A program made the position numbers and the translations under genes. A model generated the notes under the pieces. The model had not been told where the DNA came from. It worked only from the letters and a program-made list of their open reading frames with translations, and did no database searches. Positions 49,551-63,285 of a stretch of 64,000 nt of DNA are shown one piece after another. Origin of the DNA: Rhipicephalus microplus. Its lineage: Eukaryota; Arthropoda; Arachnida; Ixodida; Ixodidae. The stretch covers positions 53,475,771 through 53,539,770 of the forward strand of contig NC_134705.1 in NCBI RefSeq assembly GCF_043290135.1. The letters are read 5' to 3'. Within the stretch, counting starts at the first letter, position 1. Every line of letters begins with the position of its first letter.

Positions 49551-52500
49551 TTTTTCTTTTGCTTCTATTTTTGAAACATTGCTAGCAGGCTGCAGCTGCA
49601 CACCAGTCTTTGTGAGGCAGCACTTTGACGGGCATTATGTCAGACGTCCCTGCGGCATACGTAAGCTTCCTGTGTTGCTACTTTTCTTTCTCCCCCTCTG
49701 CTTTACATCGTGCACCCTTCATTCAACAGAAGTTTGACGATGGCCCCCATTTCAGGGCTTTACTCTCCAGCTGGTAGCATTATGCACTGCTGATGCTATT
49801 CATATTCGTTCCAGCAACGCTGCAGGAAAACGTAGTGAGTTGAGAGACGCGAGCGATAGCTGGCGAAGTTTGCAAACCCGTTTTAGGGGATTTAAATGCC
49901 ACCTTATCTACTTAATCACATGACCCTCAGATGTGGCAGTTTGTAAAAAACACCGGAGCAGATGACACGTGCTCCGGCTTTCCCTTTAACAGTGGACCCC
50001 ACTGCACATATACTGCGGGTGTTGTGCATGGGCCGCTTGATACTTATGTCGCTACTTAGAGAAGCTACCCAGAAAACTATCTTTTACTACTTCCTGGCTT
50101 TCAGAAAACTATCTTTTACTACTTCCTTGCTTTGCAGTTAGTGAAAAATTTGTGATTTCATGGGCATGAACGGCGAGAAGAATTTGCCAGCCAAAACATT
50201 ACTAGCCTCATGCATCGCTAAACAAATGTATCAGTTGTCACTTTCTTTTCTTTATCACATAGCTAATTGAAAGCTTCGAGAATACGAATGGGGATTGGGG
50301 TGACATCGTTCATGATGTGGTGCAAGCGTGGTGAGCCAACAGAGAGAAAGATGATTCAAGCAGCGTAACATTCATACTTAAAGGGCGGTCTCACACTTAC
50401 ATACACGAATGCAGTGCTTGGATTTAGTGAAATGTATGAGAGTCAATGCTTTCCGCTATAAAACGAGTTCTGCTCGCATCGCACTGAATTCGCAAGACAG
50501 ATGCAAACTTGCACCCGCTGAACTTTGAACAACAAATCTAAAGACGTCATATTCACGCAAGTTTCTAATCTGAAAAGTGGGTATTTATTTGATATTCCTT
50601 AGGCGGTATTCAATTCAATGGGAAAAGTTAATAATAATCGCGCGCTCCTACAAAATAAACAGCACAGTACACATGGTCTGGAAAGTTTAGAGGCCTTATC
50701 AAGCGAGAAAAGTGCCTGTCACTGTCTACACAAGTGCTAAATAAAATCATTGGTGGACCTCATAGCTCACTGAAATTTTTGAAATGACGACGTCATCAGT
50801 TTACATGGCCGCTTGCTCTAAATTGGGCAGATCCCCGAAAAACTGACAAACCACATGAGGTGCAGAAAGCTTTTGGCGAGGGAATACAGTCGACCGAGAA
50901 GCAGGAAAAGATGGCTGTTTCGACGTTCAAATCTTCTAAGACAACAGCATATGGGAGAATCTGGGGAGTCTTTTAGGGACAGAAATTTCACACCCACCTG
51001 CGCACTCACTCAGCTTCCACGAATGCGACAGTAGACCTGTCAGAATCTGATCAGTTCGTGAAGATGGTACTGCAGATATTTTCATTCCAGTTTTAGGACT
51101 GCAGCACAGTGGTATACGAAGTGATCCTATGAAACATTTGCTTTATTAGTGCGCACCTATACGAGTACTCATAGCACTAGCATGTGATATGGTTATCGCG
51201 AAAACGCAGGCACAGTATTTTTTTCAAGGTTCTAATTTATTTGTTCAAGATTTAAAATTGCCTCCCGAACTCAACACGTTTGGGCTTTTACCATGTTGAG
51301 TGACTGGACAGCACACTAGCTGATTGCGACGCTTGGCTTAGCGAGTAGAAGCTGCAAAACCAGTCCGGTTATGGCATTTGTCATTTGAGAGGTGCAGGAG
51401 AATAGGCGGCTCACACATTTGTGGCGGCACCCGAATGAGCACTCGACGAAGTTTATAGGAGAAATACGCTTGAGTGCGTCTACGTTTTCTGCGAACGTCT
51501 TACTTTCTAGGTATCTATGGTGGCCGATGCTGTGAGTAAATACGTTATGTACCGCTATATTCAGTAAGGCCGGGTGCTTATAATGTAGTATATAACATGA
51601 CCTACATGAGCGAACAGATTATTTTCCAAAGCTTAGCTTCGCTAGACGCAAATGGTGACCATCTTGTCTATTTCGTGCAGTTCAAGCCTTACTTCTGCTA
51701 TCTGTCTGCTTGACCGGTCACTGCCCACTACAAAAAGCAAATGGCACCACATCAACGATCTTCGAGGACACAATGATCATTCGCAATGTATGTGTTACCG
51801 TAATTTGAGAGTAAGTATTACGCCAGCAAACACATTTTCTATCAAGCAGTTGGCATACTGAAAATATTTTTTCCAAACTTCAGAAGGCGTCAAGACACTT
51901 GACGTTTGCTTTGCTTTGAGTGACTGGTAACGCTATAGAACTCACGCAGCCATCCGGTTTTTGCTGCCGTCAAGGAAATATAACTGATTACCTTGCAGTT
52001 TATAATATAGTTACTGCGCACGTGCAAGTTTATTTCCACTAACTTGCCCGCAAAATATCCCCAAACTTGTCAATTGGCCCTTTTCAAGTCTGAAAAGCGC
52101 CTTTATAAAGGTCACTGAAACCAAAACTGGGGGTCCGTAGCCTCTGAAGTTATCCGCCAAGCACTGGTAAAAAAAGTCGGGGGCTCAGTACTTTTTGGGA
52201 ATGATTTGTAGACGATTCAAGCTACCTCTCAGTTTGCGACTGTCGCCACTTTGTGCATCATTTGTGGAGGCTGCTTGGCCTTGTGACCTCCCCTCCTCTC
52301 CCTAGAAAAAACCGTTACGCGCGTAATGACGCCACCCCTTCACATGTGCAGACTAGTCTCTCGAAAAAGGTCCAATGTTAGACTACCCTTCAACCAGTGT
52401 CACGTGGAACACACACTGCCAAACATTCCTCACCTCTTCGCGAAAGAAATACCACCAGGTAATGTCTTACGAGTCTCAAAAATAGAAGAAGGCAAATTCA

Positions 52501-54276
52501 GGTTTTCTGTGTACTTCAGAAACGCTTCTGCAGTCCCCTGGCTACAAAAGCGAGCAGCCAAGCAGGTCCTGGTATCCTCGGTACAAATGCCAAGACACTT
52601 GGTCAGGAATGTGGCACGCTTTGTTCCCTTCTTTCTTTCTGTCACTCCGTCTTTTTTCTTTTTTTCAGCAGCCTTTTGGGGTTACATTGTGTATTGGAGA
52701 CGTAGTGGCTGAATTTACCCACTGGGCTTGCCACTCAAGTCAGAAATCTAAAGAAATAACTCACACGTGTTTCGGCGGCTTAGTTATGTTTAGCAGAATC
52801 ACTTTGAACAAACATCAGAACTGACAGGAGACAACTTCATGGTTCTTTTCACAGATGATGCCACAACCAAAAATGTTTGCAATATTTACTATTTGATGAA
52901 AATCTTTTGAGTCAAGCGCTGCCACGCAAAGTTAGTTGGCACTGGCAATTACAAAACATGACATAATCTTGTTAATGTGTGATAATTGTGAATTAGCAAT
53001 AAAAGAAAAAAAGTGAAATTGCACAAATATGGCAAACAGAAAAATGAGATAAATTCACTCTGTCTTACATTTTTCTAAATAACTTATGACAATTTCCTCT
53101 GCATAGAAAGGCTTGCTGCTTCAATATTGAAAATTTCAAATTTTAATCATGGACAGATTTCCCACCTTGTCGGTAATGCCTGAACAAGTGGATCCATAAA
53201 TTTATGAATTCAAGCAGTTATTTTTCATCAGCTATCCGTCAGAACGCGAAACAACATCACATAGACTTTAGGTGTATTGTAGCCTAGAAACCCATTCAAT
53301 ATTGTTGTTCTACGTAAAAAGAAAAATTATTCGCTCATAAACCTACATTGTTCTGCTCGTTTTCATTGAAGCCCGCATGACTTTTTGATTGCTATACTGG
53401 CTACAATTTCTCATAGAAGCCTTGCATAATGTTTTATGAAGAGGCTCAGGAAATTTCATTTGGTGATGTTGAACAGTTTTCCCACACTTCCAGTGCAACG
53501 GAGACGTACAGCAAAAGCACTGGTCTTTTGTCGCAGCAAAAGCACTGGTCTTTGCTCGTAATGTTTTGAGTGCTATGCAAAACCCTTCAAGCTGGGCGAA
53601 AATACTAGCTGTCATGAGAAAGTGGAGAATGTAGACTTTCTAATGCAATACAATTCAAATCAAACGGCGGAGTGTAGAACGTCAGCAAACAGTTAATAAA
53701 ATGCAGAGCGGGTGCTGCCAGAGTTGGACCGTCATCTTAATAAATCAATTTGTTGGGCTAGTTGGTACATGCTTACTTAATTCTAAAAAGATGCATACCG
53801 TCGGGGAAGAAAATTGAGGACAGAACAGAAAGAGCATCATTCGCAACTAACTTTATTCACGAAAAATCAGCTAAATATAAAAGCGTAGCCACCTCACGCA
53901 CGCTCATTGCCTCTCATGCTTATTAAAAAGCAGTGCAGATGTATATACAATCCTTAAATGACAACCGATAATCAGCTTTTGATATATATAACAGACTTTA
54001 TTAGTAGGTTTGTGACTATTGCACAGAAATTACGATAAAAATGTTCCGAATTTAGGGTGGACGAACACACAACTTACCACCGGCAAAGACTGAACCTACA
54101 ACCTTCAGATAATGCATTCGATGCTTTTATCAATTAGCTAAAGTGGCAGCTGTCCTCTTCTCACCATGATCAAGTGTTTCCGAGCATGTAAATCTGGGAG
54201 TGTTAGTGGGCAAGGTTCGTAGCATGTGATCGTTCTACGTGTTAGTAGCTGACAATAGGCCCCCCTACACTAGCTA
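49551..54276. other. No gene recognised
   Basis: Presumably interior of the 24.7-kb insertion. A 128-codon plus frame at 52326-52712 and its minus shadow show no domain. A T/C-rich tract lies at 52620-52670. Confidence 0.45.
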
Positions 54277-57200
54277 CCTAAGTAACGCAAGATGTTATCC
54301 CAATGTTGAATGAAAGCGCCCAGATGTCAGTCAGCAACGTTGCCTAAAAGCACTTAACGTCCTCTTTTTGATCATATGATTACGTTGTTTGTAACATTCA
54401 GGACGATGTGGCAACGTCCAGGATTACATTTTTAACATCACGGCAATGTTTTCCAACATAGCAGCAACGTAATGTCAACATACCATTAACATGATGTCAA
54501 CATACCAGGAACGTGATGGCAGCATGCAAGTAACAATGCTGTGTGACGTGTTGACTTTCATGTGACGTGCCCATGTGACGTGCGCATATACTACTGTGTG
54601 TGCGAATTATTAATAAAAGGCATGTTGACTTGTTACAGCAACCGTCCCGAAGCTTTTGGCTAGGAAAAAAACTGTGGTATGGTGTGAAAGATTATATTAT
54701 TATTGTCCATGCGCAAGAACTGTTGCCTAAAAGCACTTTATCAACACATTCGTACATGCATAAACAAGCGGTGTTGCAACAGCCAAGCTACAAAAATGTC
54801 AAAACACATTCGTGCATGTCCGTAAGACAAAAAAAACACTTTTCAGATCCCAAAGCTTCCAACACATGTAATATACTAACTGCATTTTTATAGCATCAAA
54901 AATTTGATTTCTCTATGTGTGAGAAATGACTAGAATTAGTGAGCATGAGTTGAGGGTGCAGTACTTTTTATGTGCAGAATTGCAGCAACCATGAGGACAT
55001 GCAGTCACACAGCTTAGGCAGAAACACACATGCTGAAGTGCCTGGTTTTCATAAGAAAAAAAAATTAGAAGGCATTTATTCACGAAGATTACTTACTTCT
55101 TATTTATTCGTCATTGCCACAGAGCAACACATCAATGGAAGTGTCACAAAACACATTTTAAGCATTCAGTAATAATTATGATCAAGGCATGTTGCAAGTT
55201 TCTTTCATACTATGTCAACTGCTGGGTCGTAAAAAAAGAAATACAGGTGCAGAAGGAAAACACAACTTGTTTATACAATATTAGCAAAAGTATGATGACG
55301 AAAAAAGCTTTCATCTATAGTACTTAAATTAGCAGTGGAAAAGTGAATTGGCAAGGAAGAAGACACTGGCGAAACTGCTGAGTGGTAAATACATAGGAGG
55401 ACACGGCTACCATAGACAGCCTTTGCTTTGTTGGTATTTTTCCAACAGTGATGCATGCATTGTATACAGTGATGATTGCCACTGCTGTTGACTGTCTATG
55501 TCATAATTTCATGAACAGAGACAATATAGCAGCATTTAAAAACTGGCACATCCCACTTAGGTACAGCTTGTTTTGACAGAGCTTGAAAGGTTCAAAACAA
55601 GATCTTGTTTTTACCAAAACAGAAAAACCTGCTAATATCTGTGTAGCAAAACATGTTGCAAATCATAAGAAGCTTATCAGTGTGGAAGCAATGGAACTTC
55701 ATGAGAACTGCCTGACACGCATTCAGTGAAAAGTGGCCTATTAGATGTTAGATGTGGCCGACCGATTACAAAAAAATACGCCTTTGAAAGTTATTGGTAG
55801 CCGACCCCCAGTCAGAAAAAGCGAAACGCGATGGGTGAAGCAACTGCTCAGTGTAAATCGCGCAAAACAGTGACCTCCCAGCCACAACCAAGTGAGAAAT
55901 ATTGATCACGAAACGAGTACACAAGACACGGAACTATTTTCTCTTCAGTTCATTACCAAGTTATTGTCCTTCTGTCTATCGGAAGAATAAACTGCCTTGA
56001 CACAATTATTCTTGTTCATTCAGTCAAGAACTTATTAATTTGTATCTAGAGGTGAGCTCATGTTATCTTTAGATTGTTATACCTTTCTCTGAATAACTGT
56101 CGAGTATTTTTCATTTATGAATTTCTTGCTTTGTGTGTGCCACTAATTTTATCATTTTAACTTTTTTGGATTTGCAGTAAATGCAGCTTTCAAGTTGAAA
56201 CTTTGTAGCGAGTGGTTATGCGCATCTTTGGAAAAGTGACAAAGTACTGTCACTTGTATGCGGAAGTCGTTAGGAAGGAAGAAGGAAGGTACTTAGGACG
56301 AGCATTATGACGGAACACCCTATTTTTCACAAAAATATAACACCATAAATGTCAACTAAGAATACACATACAATCATACTTCTGGGCCCAGGAACAGCAG
56401 CAGACACAGTAAATGCAATCTTTTAGAGTAGAATGACAAATGGACACCAACCTGCATCACCATCATAGAACCAACTAACAGCCATACCGCCACAACAGTT
56501 CACATATGCAAACTGAGCAGCATGTTGAAGTTGCCAGTCTTTGTTCGAGACTTTGCCAATGTGGTTCGACTTGAGTAAACAAGCTCGCCTGGTCAGGGTA
56601 TGCCCAAGTGGGGTCGATAACAGCAATTGCAGGGTGATGGGTGTGTTGACCATCGAACAAGCCATGATGCGAGGCAATCGGTTGGCAATAAGGGCCTGCA
56701 TTTTCAGGAGATGTGATTAGACCCGTACTTGTAACTTATCAAGCAAACAAAATAAAAAATGTGAACATTTATCTAAAAATGCCGAGAATTGGCTGAAAAA
56801 ATCTGTTTACAACATTTTATGTAAGTTGTGCCAGGACTGACAGAAAGCTATGTAACAATCCAGCAGTGAAAAAACACAGCGGTGAGGAAACCTAAATAGT
56901 GCAGAGACGAAATTCGTAAAGCGTTATTGAGCTAAATGATTAGCTCCTTACGTAATATTGATTGCAAAGAATCAACATTTCGAGCTTATTTACGGCCTTG
57001 TTTCGGTTCTTCTCAAACATATTCAGTCTACCTAGATATTTTCAGGGTGCCAATGTTCGTTGAGTTCTTTAAATAACTGAAGCACAAAAAATTGTTAGCA
57101 GTTTACAATTGCCATATAATATGGTTCTTACCAAACAGGTGGCACTCACTGCGTAGTATTCCTTTCTGTCACCCCTCAACAGCTGCATTGATGGCAAGGT

Positions 57201-58032
57201 AAGATGAACTTCTGCTGCTCATTTTCTTCTTCCGGCACGTGCATATGCACCTAAACCAAAATAAAAAAATTCATCAAAAACTTTAAAATAAAATTATCAG
57301 CATGTTTTTGGTACACCACAGTACGCAGCAGAGGTATAAGGAGCAGATGTAAAAATGTTTCAAAAGACAGGCAAGTTCATGATGAAAAATATAGAATTAC
57401 ACGTAACACAGCAAAATATAGGAAAACCTACATAGACGTCTCGCCAAATATGCAGCTGGCATCCTCAGTAGGCCCGGGCACCAAATGAGCGCAGGTTACA
57501 CAGTTTGCTGTTTGTCTCGTATGTCGCTCAGTACGCAGCCGCCGTTGTTGTCGCCGCGCACCAACTTGCCACACTAATGAATCACGACTCGAGAATGTTT
57601 CTCTTGCCCCACTTTTGTTCCCGAGGTAGCGTTGTCTCATTACTGAAGTCGAAGGCATGTCCCATATTCGAGCAGTGTTCGACGAGTTTTGTATTTTATA
57701 GCGTGGCATGGGTGGCCTTTGCAATGTCTCCTTTGTGCTCTTTGAGACCTGTTAGTCGCTTCCTGCCCATTTCACTCATGTATGTGGTGTCGCATACATC
57801 ACTGATCAGCACTTGCAGCCACATAGATGAAAAACGTGGTTGGTGAATTGTAATGAAGCCATCATCTGAGCATGTTAATCAACGACACCCAGAAACACAT
57901 GCAAAAGGGAACAAGGAGTGTGCCACGAGGAAACACAAAACCTATTGTTTTGGTACATTAAGCAGAAAGTTTTTCACTTTCTTCGAATAGCACTTCGTTC
58001 ACTGGGAATCAAAACAATTTTTAAGCCTCATT
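54277..58032 (+). repeat. 3.76-kb direct repeat, copy 2
   Basis: Begins CCTAAGTAACGC, preceded by TA like copy 1, and follows copy 1 collinearly to about 58032. Its divergence from copy 1 looks larger than that between the Gmr1-type LTRs, so the duplication or second insertion is older than the LTR element. Confidence 0.9.
57560..57800 (-). pseudogene. GIY-YIG endonuclease fragment (Penelope-like), copy 2
   Basis: Counterpart of 40790-41040 within the second repeat copy; minus-strand sequence equivalent to GRK...LKEHKGDI...EHC...GHAFDFSNE is still readable but broken. It shows the fragment was present before the 3.76-kb duplication. Confidence 0.6.
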
Positions 58033-61000
58033 GTACCTCATTTACATTGTTTACGACTGATGGAGAGACCGTGGCGAAATTCTCAAATATTTTGAGCGTG
58101 AAATGTTATCACGTGTTTATAACAGCCCATGATGCAAGGCAGGACCCGATGGTGACATTTTACAGCCTCCGAGACAAATAAAGCCAGTGCTATTTTGAAA
58201 GGCTATTGCTTTTTTATAACCTGGTAATTTTATATATCCTTCTTGCAAATTGTAATACTATTTTTAATCGCAACTGCATTTTTGTTTTGGTGACATCTGA
58301 TGAGCGCAACATGAAAACCATCTTAAAAACGCATCATGAGGGTGCAAAAAAAGCAGGTGACAAGTGCGTAACTGAAACTTCAGTTGCGCTCTACAAGTCA
58401 AAGCGTTGTCCTACGTATATTTTAGTGCATACAGTAATTCGGTCCTTTGCAAACAACTTATGTCCCACTTTCCTATGCTGCCTTACCTGTTTTGTTTTAC
58501 TTTTACAAAACCACTTTAAAAATGAAGTTGAAATCAAAACTTGTGCAGTTTCCACTTCGACTCGCCATTATCATCGTCATCGTCGTAACACAGTAGCATG
58601 GAGCATATTATTTTTGTGTGTTTTCGCTCTGCATTCTCGGTCAAAAGTGTCAGGTTAGGGTGGCTTAGTCAAGCGTGAGGATTCGTTCAAGTGCAACCGA
58701 TAACGACAACCTCTAGTGAAAAAGCAGACTAGCTCCATGCAACAGCTAAGCATCATAAGTGAGCTCACTTGATGGGGATCGTCTTACACAAAATAACGTC
58801 CACAGCAGAGACATCTGAGCGCGTGGGGGCATGATCGGTGATTTGTGGGCGAACTAAAATTGGTTCATACAGCGACTTCAGCTTAATTTCACCGTTGCAA
58901 GTCAAGAAACTGCATCTATCGAACGGAGGGTGATGCTCCTACATTCAGTAGCCGGTTGACCTGTTGCCCTTATCTACAACACTTTAGAGTTTGGTCCTCC
59001 AACTGAGGTGATTCCACAAACAGAAATGTACAGCTCATGCACACTCTATGCCGACACGCAACAAAGGGTATACCCGCTGCACTTTTCGCTGCTTAAAGCG
59101 GCAAGGTAAATAACGTCTCGGCTCTTCCCCTACTGCTCCAATCCTTGAAGTGCATGAATTTAACAATGAGCAGTAGCGTGACAGGATGATCACACAACAG
59201 ACCTCCCCAGGTACGAATTATCATTTGTGCGAACTAGCGAATATAGTCCACAATTGTCAGGTACAGAGCTCGCCAAGTTCACCAAGCAGTGGCAGCTCGC
59301 ATATGACTTCCAGCACAAATCAGCCTCAGTGGAATGAAATAGTTGACAGTTTCATAAATGCAGCTAAGCCTTCGTTGTGTTGTGACCAACTAGAAAAACA
59401 CTGCAGTTGACCAAATGCTTTAGTCGTCCAGACAGCTGCATAAACGTGGTGCTACTTATGCATGTACATCACGCTGGAACAGAAAGGGAAGTTCGCCTTA
59501 CTGCTGACAGGTTACCTTACCTACGCCTTCGACAACAAACATGCTGCTTAAAAACCCTACCCTGCACTAGCAGACTTAGTAGAAAAAAATAGAATTAGTA
59601 AGAAACTACTGCAGAGACAAAGAACCGAAGCTTCCTTTAGTGAACAAAGAAAACTCCATTAAGACTGCAACCGTTCACGCCTCGAATCCCATAAAAAATG
59701 TGGTGTTGTGGGACCAGTAAGGACCAGAACTTACAGCGTTAAAATGGACGGTAGCCAGTTAAGGAAAAAAAAGCGCACATGTGACATATGCCTCAGCCGT
59801 TTGTGTTGTGACCAACTAGAGAAACAATACGTTGACCAATTGAATCAGTCGCCAAGACAGCTGTGTAAACCTGGTGCTACTTCTACATCTACTAAATGGG
59901 AAGCTGCGTGGAGTCATGTGAAGGGAGAATTGCATCTCATTAGCAGCTTTGTCTCAGTTGTGTGTCTCTTCGCTCGACCTACTCGAGCAAGGGAATCGCA
60001 ATCGGTAGGTGTATTTGTTCAAGCCGACATATGTTTTACAGTCAAAGCGCAGCTGAAGCCAGGCCTTGGACAAAATGCAAGAGGACTTCAATGGTCTCGT
60101 ATTATTTGTGTGCTGCATAGTGTGTTGTGCAGGCTTGGCATCTCCTGGTTGTCGTCTGCCAGATTTGCTGCGGGTGATATTGTTTGCAGATTACTGTGCC
60201 CTTTCACAATACTGCAATTTGTGGTTTCGCTTTTCTTACCAAAAACACAGTGTTTTCAGCATGCGTGCTTTCTCCATGTTAGTGTATACTGTGTTTGTTC
60301 TGAGTGATCGTCCTTCTGTATTAGTGTAGCACTTCATCGCGGCGGAATTCGACGCCTATATTTGCTTGCAGACAGTGTGTTCTGCAGGCCTGGTGTTTGA
60401 TGTGTGTGTCGTGAATTACAGACTTGGCAGTGACAGAATAACACACTTTTTTACGATTGCCTAATTTTTCGCCGATGTTTACTTGCACGCAGTTATTAAG
60501 AAGACATGAATAGCTTTCATGATGATGCGAGTTCACAGTAGAGCTGTAAGAGCAAAGCACGTGAAATAGCTGCTCTATTGCACTTTCATCAGTCACAGAC
60601 ACTACCGGATACTTGATTACTGCAAACAGCTGTAAAGGCAGTTTCGAACCAGAATGCGCACAGTTTTTTCCGGAAAGCTCAGCATGTCAATACATTTATT
60701 GCGGCTTCGACCGTCCTCCTAAAATTTCTGCGATCGACCCGCCTCGTTGAACGTTAGTGACATTCTAGTGTGTTTGTGTGTTTCCGCTTTCTTTTTCTCT
60801 CTCATTCCGTTTTTCTTACCTTTCTGTTTCTCTTCCCAAGTGCAGGGTAGCAAACCAGACACTTGCTTTCCGGTGAACCTTTGTGCCTTTCTTCATACTG
60901 TATCTTTCTCTCCCTCTCTTTCGACCGTGATTTGACTTTATTACTATATCCAGTTACTGAATTTTTGTTTTCATCTTTTTCTCAAATCATTGCATTGCTT

Positions 61001-62174
61001 CTGATGTTCCCCGAGAGTAAGGGCTCTGTGAAACAGCTGTTTTTCTAGCTCCATGGTTATAGTTGGTTCCACTTCCACAATTCTTGCAAATCGAAGGGAT
61101 TGTTTTGGATGTTACCTTGCATCATGCAAACATGTAGGTCCCATTTTAGTAGATCTGTTCCTTGTGTGTTTAATCTGAAAGCACTCTTTAAAACATAATT
61201 GTGGTGATGTATCATGATGAAGGAACAATTTGATTTAACAACTGCTGCTTACTTCGAAATGAAATGGTTCCCATGCTCTTTTTAAAACCACACAGTAATA
61301 AAAAAATAGACTGGTAATTTATTCTTCAAGTCTGCATGCATACATGTTAAGATGCAGCCTGCCTACAGTAGGCTATTTGTAGCCTGTAAATTCGGTATCC
61401 TAAAAGGCTTGCTCTTGCACATATCTTTCTCACATATGAATTAACTGTGTTTAGTGTATCTAGCTATACACGTAAGAAGGTGACGCAGTGATCTCCGCCA
61501 TGTGATTGTGTTCTTTGTTTCTTTTTTGCCAATGCAGTGACTTTGTGTGAAGAACGTATGGTGCGGAGCTATAGAGGCCTAGTCAGGTCATTTATGGTGG
61601 TGTTTTTTGTCTCCTGCACAACGGCAATCGTGTATTAACAAACAACTAAATAAATAAAAACAGAGTGCAGCTCTATGAAGAAATAAGATTTATAGAAAAA
61701 TTAGCGTATGAAGAACATAGGGTGAACTGTTGTTTGTATTGTTCACGCTTCTATTTTTACTCCACAACACTAACTAGCTGCTGTCAGCCAAAATCAAATG
61801 AGTACACGAAGTTAAAACAGTTGCCATGTGTGTTATTTGATGTTTCAACGATTATGTTTTCCATGTTGCCTCTATGGTTGCTGTTAAACATGGGCATGGT
61901 GTATATATACAACGTTGATGCAATGCGACTATTTGATTGTTGTTGCCCCATTGATACCACCACGTTAGGGCAACGTGATAATCTGAAAGTTGTTGCCTCG
62001 TTAAAAACACGTTAGGACAACATCAGTGTTTGAATGTTGCTGCAACTTCGAAAACACTGTCTTATGGCACCATTATACTCTAAACGTCGGTGCAATGTTA
62101 TACTTTACCATCTAACGTTGCCTCACATTCGTTACATTCAAACCACGTTGACTCATCGTTCCGCGTTACCAGGG
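58033..62174. other. Right part of the 24.7-kb insertion, no gene recognised
   Basis: Contains a diverged local duplication (GTTGTGACCAACTAGA at 59380 and 59806). The last 270 bp carry repeated GTTGCC...AACGT motifs and the right terminal repeat. Frames at 59708-60307 and 60066-60329 lack support. Confidence 0.5.
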
Positions 62175-62178
62175 TATA

Positions 62179-63285
62179 TCATAAATAACTCCATAATTTT
62201 AAACTGCTCGTGCTATCTCTTGACGCTCAGTCCGATTTCATAGTTACTAGTCTGTTGTCGCCCTTCTCTATCTCCTTTATTTTCACTTCAATCCTCATAT
62301 CCACTGCTAGCGCAGATTTTATAACAGGAGCTTTCACTGTAGCGTAACTATCTATTTCCACTCCTAACGATTGCAACGCTGGTGTGTTCACTTGCAACGT
62401 TTGGAAGAGTTTCTTCAACCCATTTACATCTTCAGGATTCTTCACTGCTTCCTCGTTTACTAGCTCTTTTATTTAGGTCTCTCTTAACTTATCTTGTCGT
62501 CCGAAGGTTTCTTTCAGAAGAGTGACTGCATGCTTGTAACTCTGATCAGAAAACTTTGACCCTTTTATTGTAGACGCAGCCTCTTCGCTCAGAGACGCCA
62601 GAAGGTAATAAGTTTTTTATTCTTTGGCATGTTTGATCCGTTATGCACCGATGTCTTGAACTGACGACAAAACCTTCGTGATGCTGTTTTTTCCCATCAA
62701 ACTTAATCATATCAAGACGTCGCAACATAACAAGCTCTTGTGTGTCCAAGATTTGGTTAGTATCTTGCAGTGAGCTCGCCTGTTCTGTGACTATTCTCGT
62801 ATTCAGTTGCGTCGCTTGTTTTAACTCGCGTACTTGCTCCTCTATTTTTGCCGTTGCGGCAACGATCTTCATCTCATACTGCAAAACTCTTTCAAATTCT
62901 GCCTCCGCGTCTTCTTCTTCGACGAGTGGTAAATGTGTTCGTTAACTTGTCTTAGCGTCTGTGACACGCTCTTCACCTGGTTTATAAGCGTCATAAGTTG
63001 CGCTCGATCGGCGTCTTCTTCTATCTTCTTAACAATTACGCTCGTAAGCGTTGTCACATTTGCTCGAAGCGTCTTCCGCTTCTTTGATAGGACCTCTTTA
63101 TTCATGCTTAAACGTGTTGAAAGAGCTCTCGCTTGTGAATGTGCGTCGCCGACAGTCAGCGGTGATGGTCCTTCCCTTCACAATTGGTCCTTGAGCCAGA
63201 CGCCGCTGTTTCGTTTTTCAACCCGTTGTGGAGAATGGGATTGAAGTCTTCGCGGGTGTCCTCAGATATCCTGGTCACGGCACCA
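62179..63285 (-). pseudogene. BEL/Pao gag N-terminal half, decayed
   Basis: Helical, charged segments in several frames: LSKKRKTLRANVTTLTSVIV and IEEDADRAQLMTLINQVKSV (62869-63105), RELKQATQLNTRIV and LRRLDMIKFDGKKQ (62700-62840), and LAVDMRIEVKIKEIEKGDNR (62230-62320). The coiled-coil start followed by an LPKLDLPKFDGD-like block (here LRRLDMIKFDGK) is typical of BEL/Pao Gag (DUF1759 region). It is interrupted by a stop near 62227 and shifts near 62460 and 62880, then by the 24.7-kb insertion. Confidence 0.78.

Larger units (their letters stand above)
37494..62174. mobile_element. 24.7-kb insertion with short terminal inverted repeats (unclassified DNA element, composite)
   Basis: The left end CCCAAGTAACGCAGAATG and the reverse complement of the right end CCCTGGTAACGCGGAACG match at 14 of 18 positions. 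Both are flanked by TATA (37490-37493 and 62175-62178), and removing the insertion rejoins the BEL/Pao gag. Both ends are rich in short AACRTTG/CAACAT-type motifs (37580-37780; 61900-62150). No transposase was recognised. The interior holds a 3.76-kb direct duplication, GIY-YIG fragments and a nested LTR element; without the LTR element it is about 17.7 kb. A piggyBac-like CCC...GGG end is noted, but the flank is not TTAA. Confidence 0.7.

Noticed and set aside
52326..52712. 128-codon plus-strand gene
   Set aside because: No domain, an unlikely phenylalanine run at its end, and an equally open minus frame.
60066..60329. Small secreted protein with signal-peptide-like start (ATG 60075)
   Set aside because: Hydrophobic start is present but there is no conserved motif, splice context or second support; lies in unassigned transposon interior.
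37494..62174. Maverick/Polinton
   Set aside because: No PolB, retroviral-type integrase outside the LTR element, ATPase or capsid frames; ends do not begin with AG and the flank is not 6 bp.
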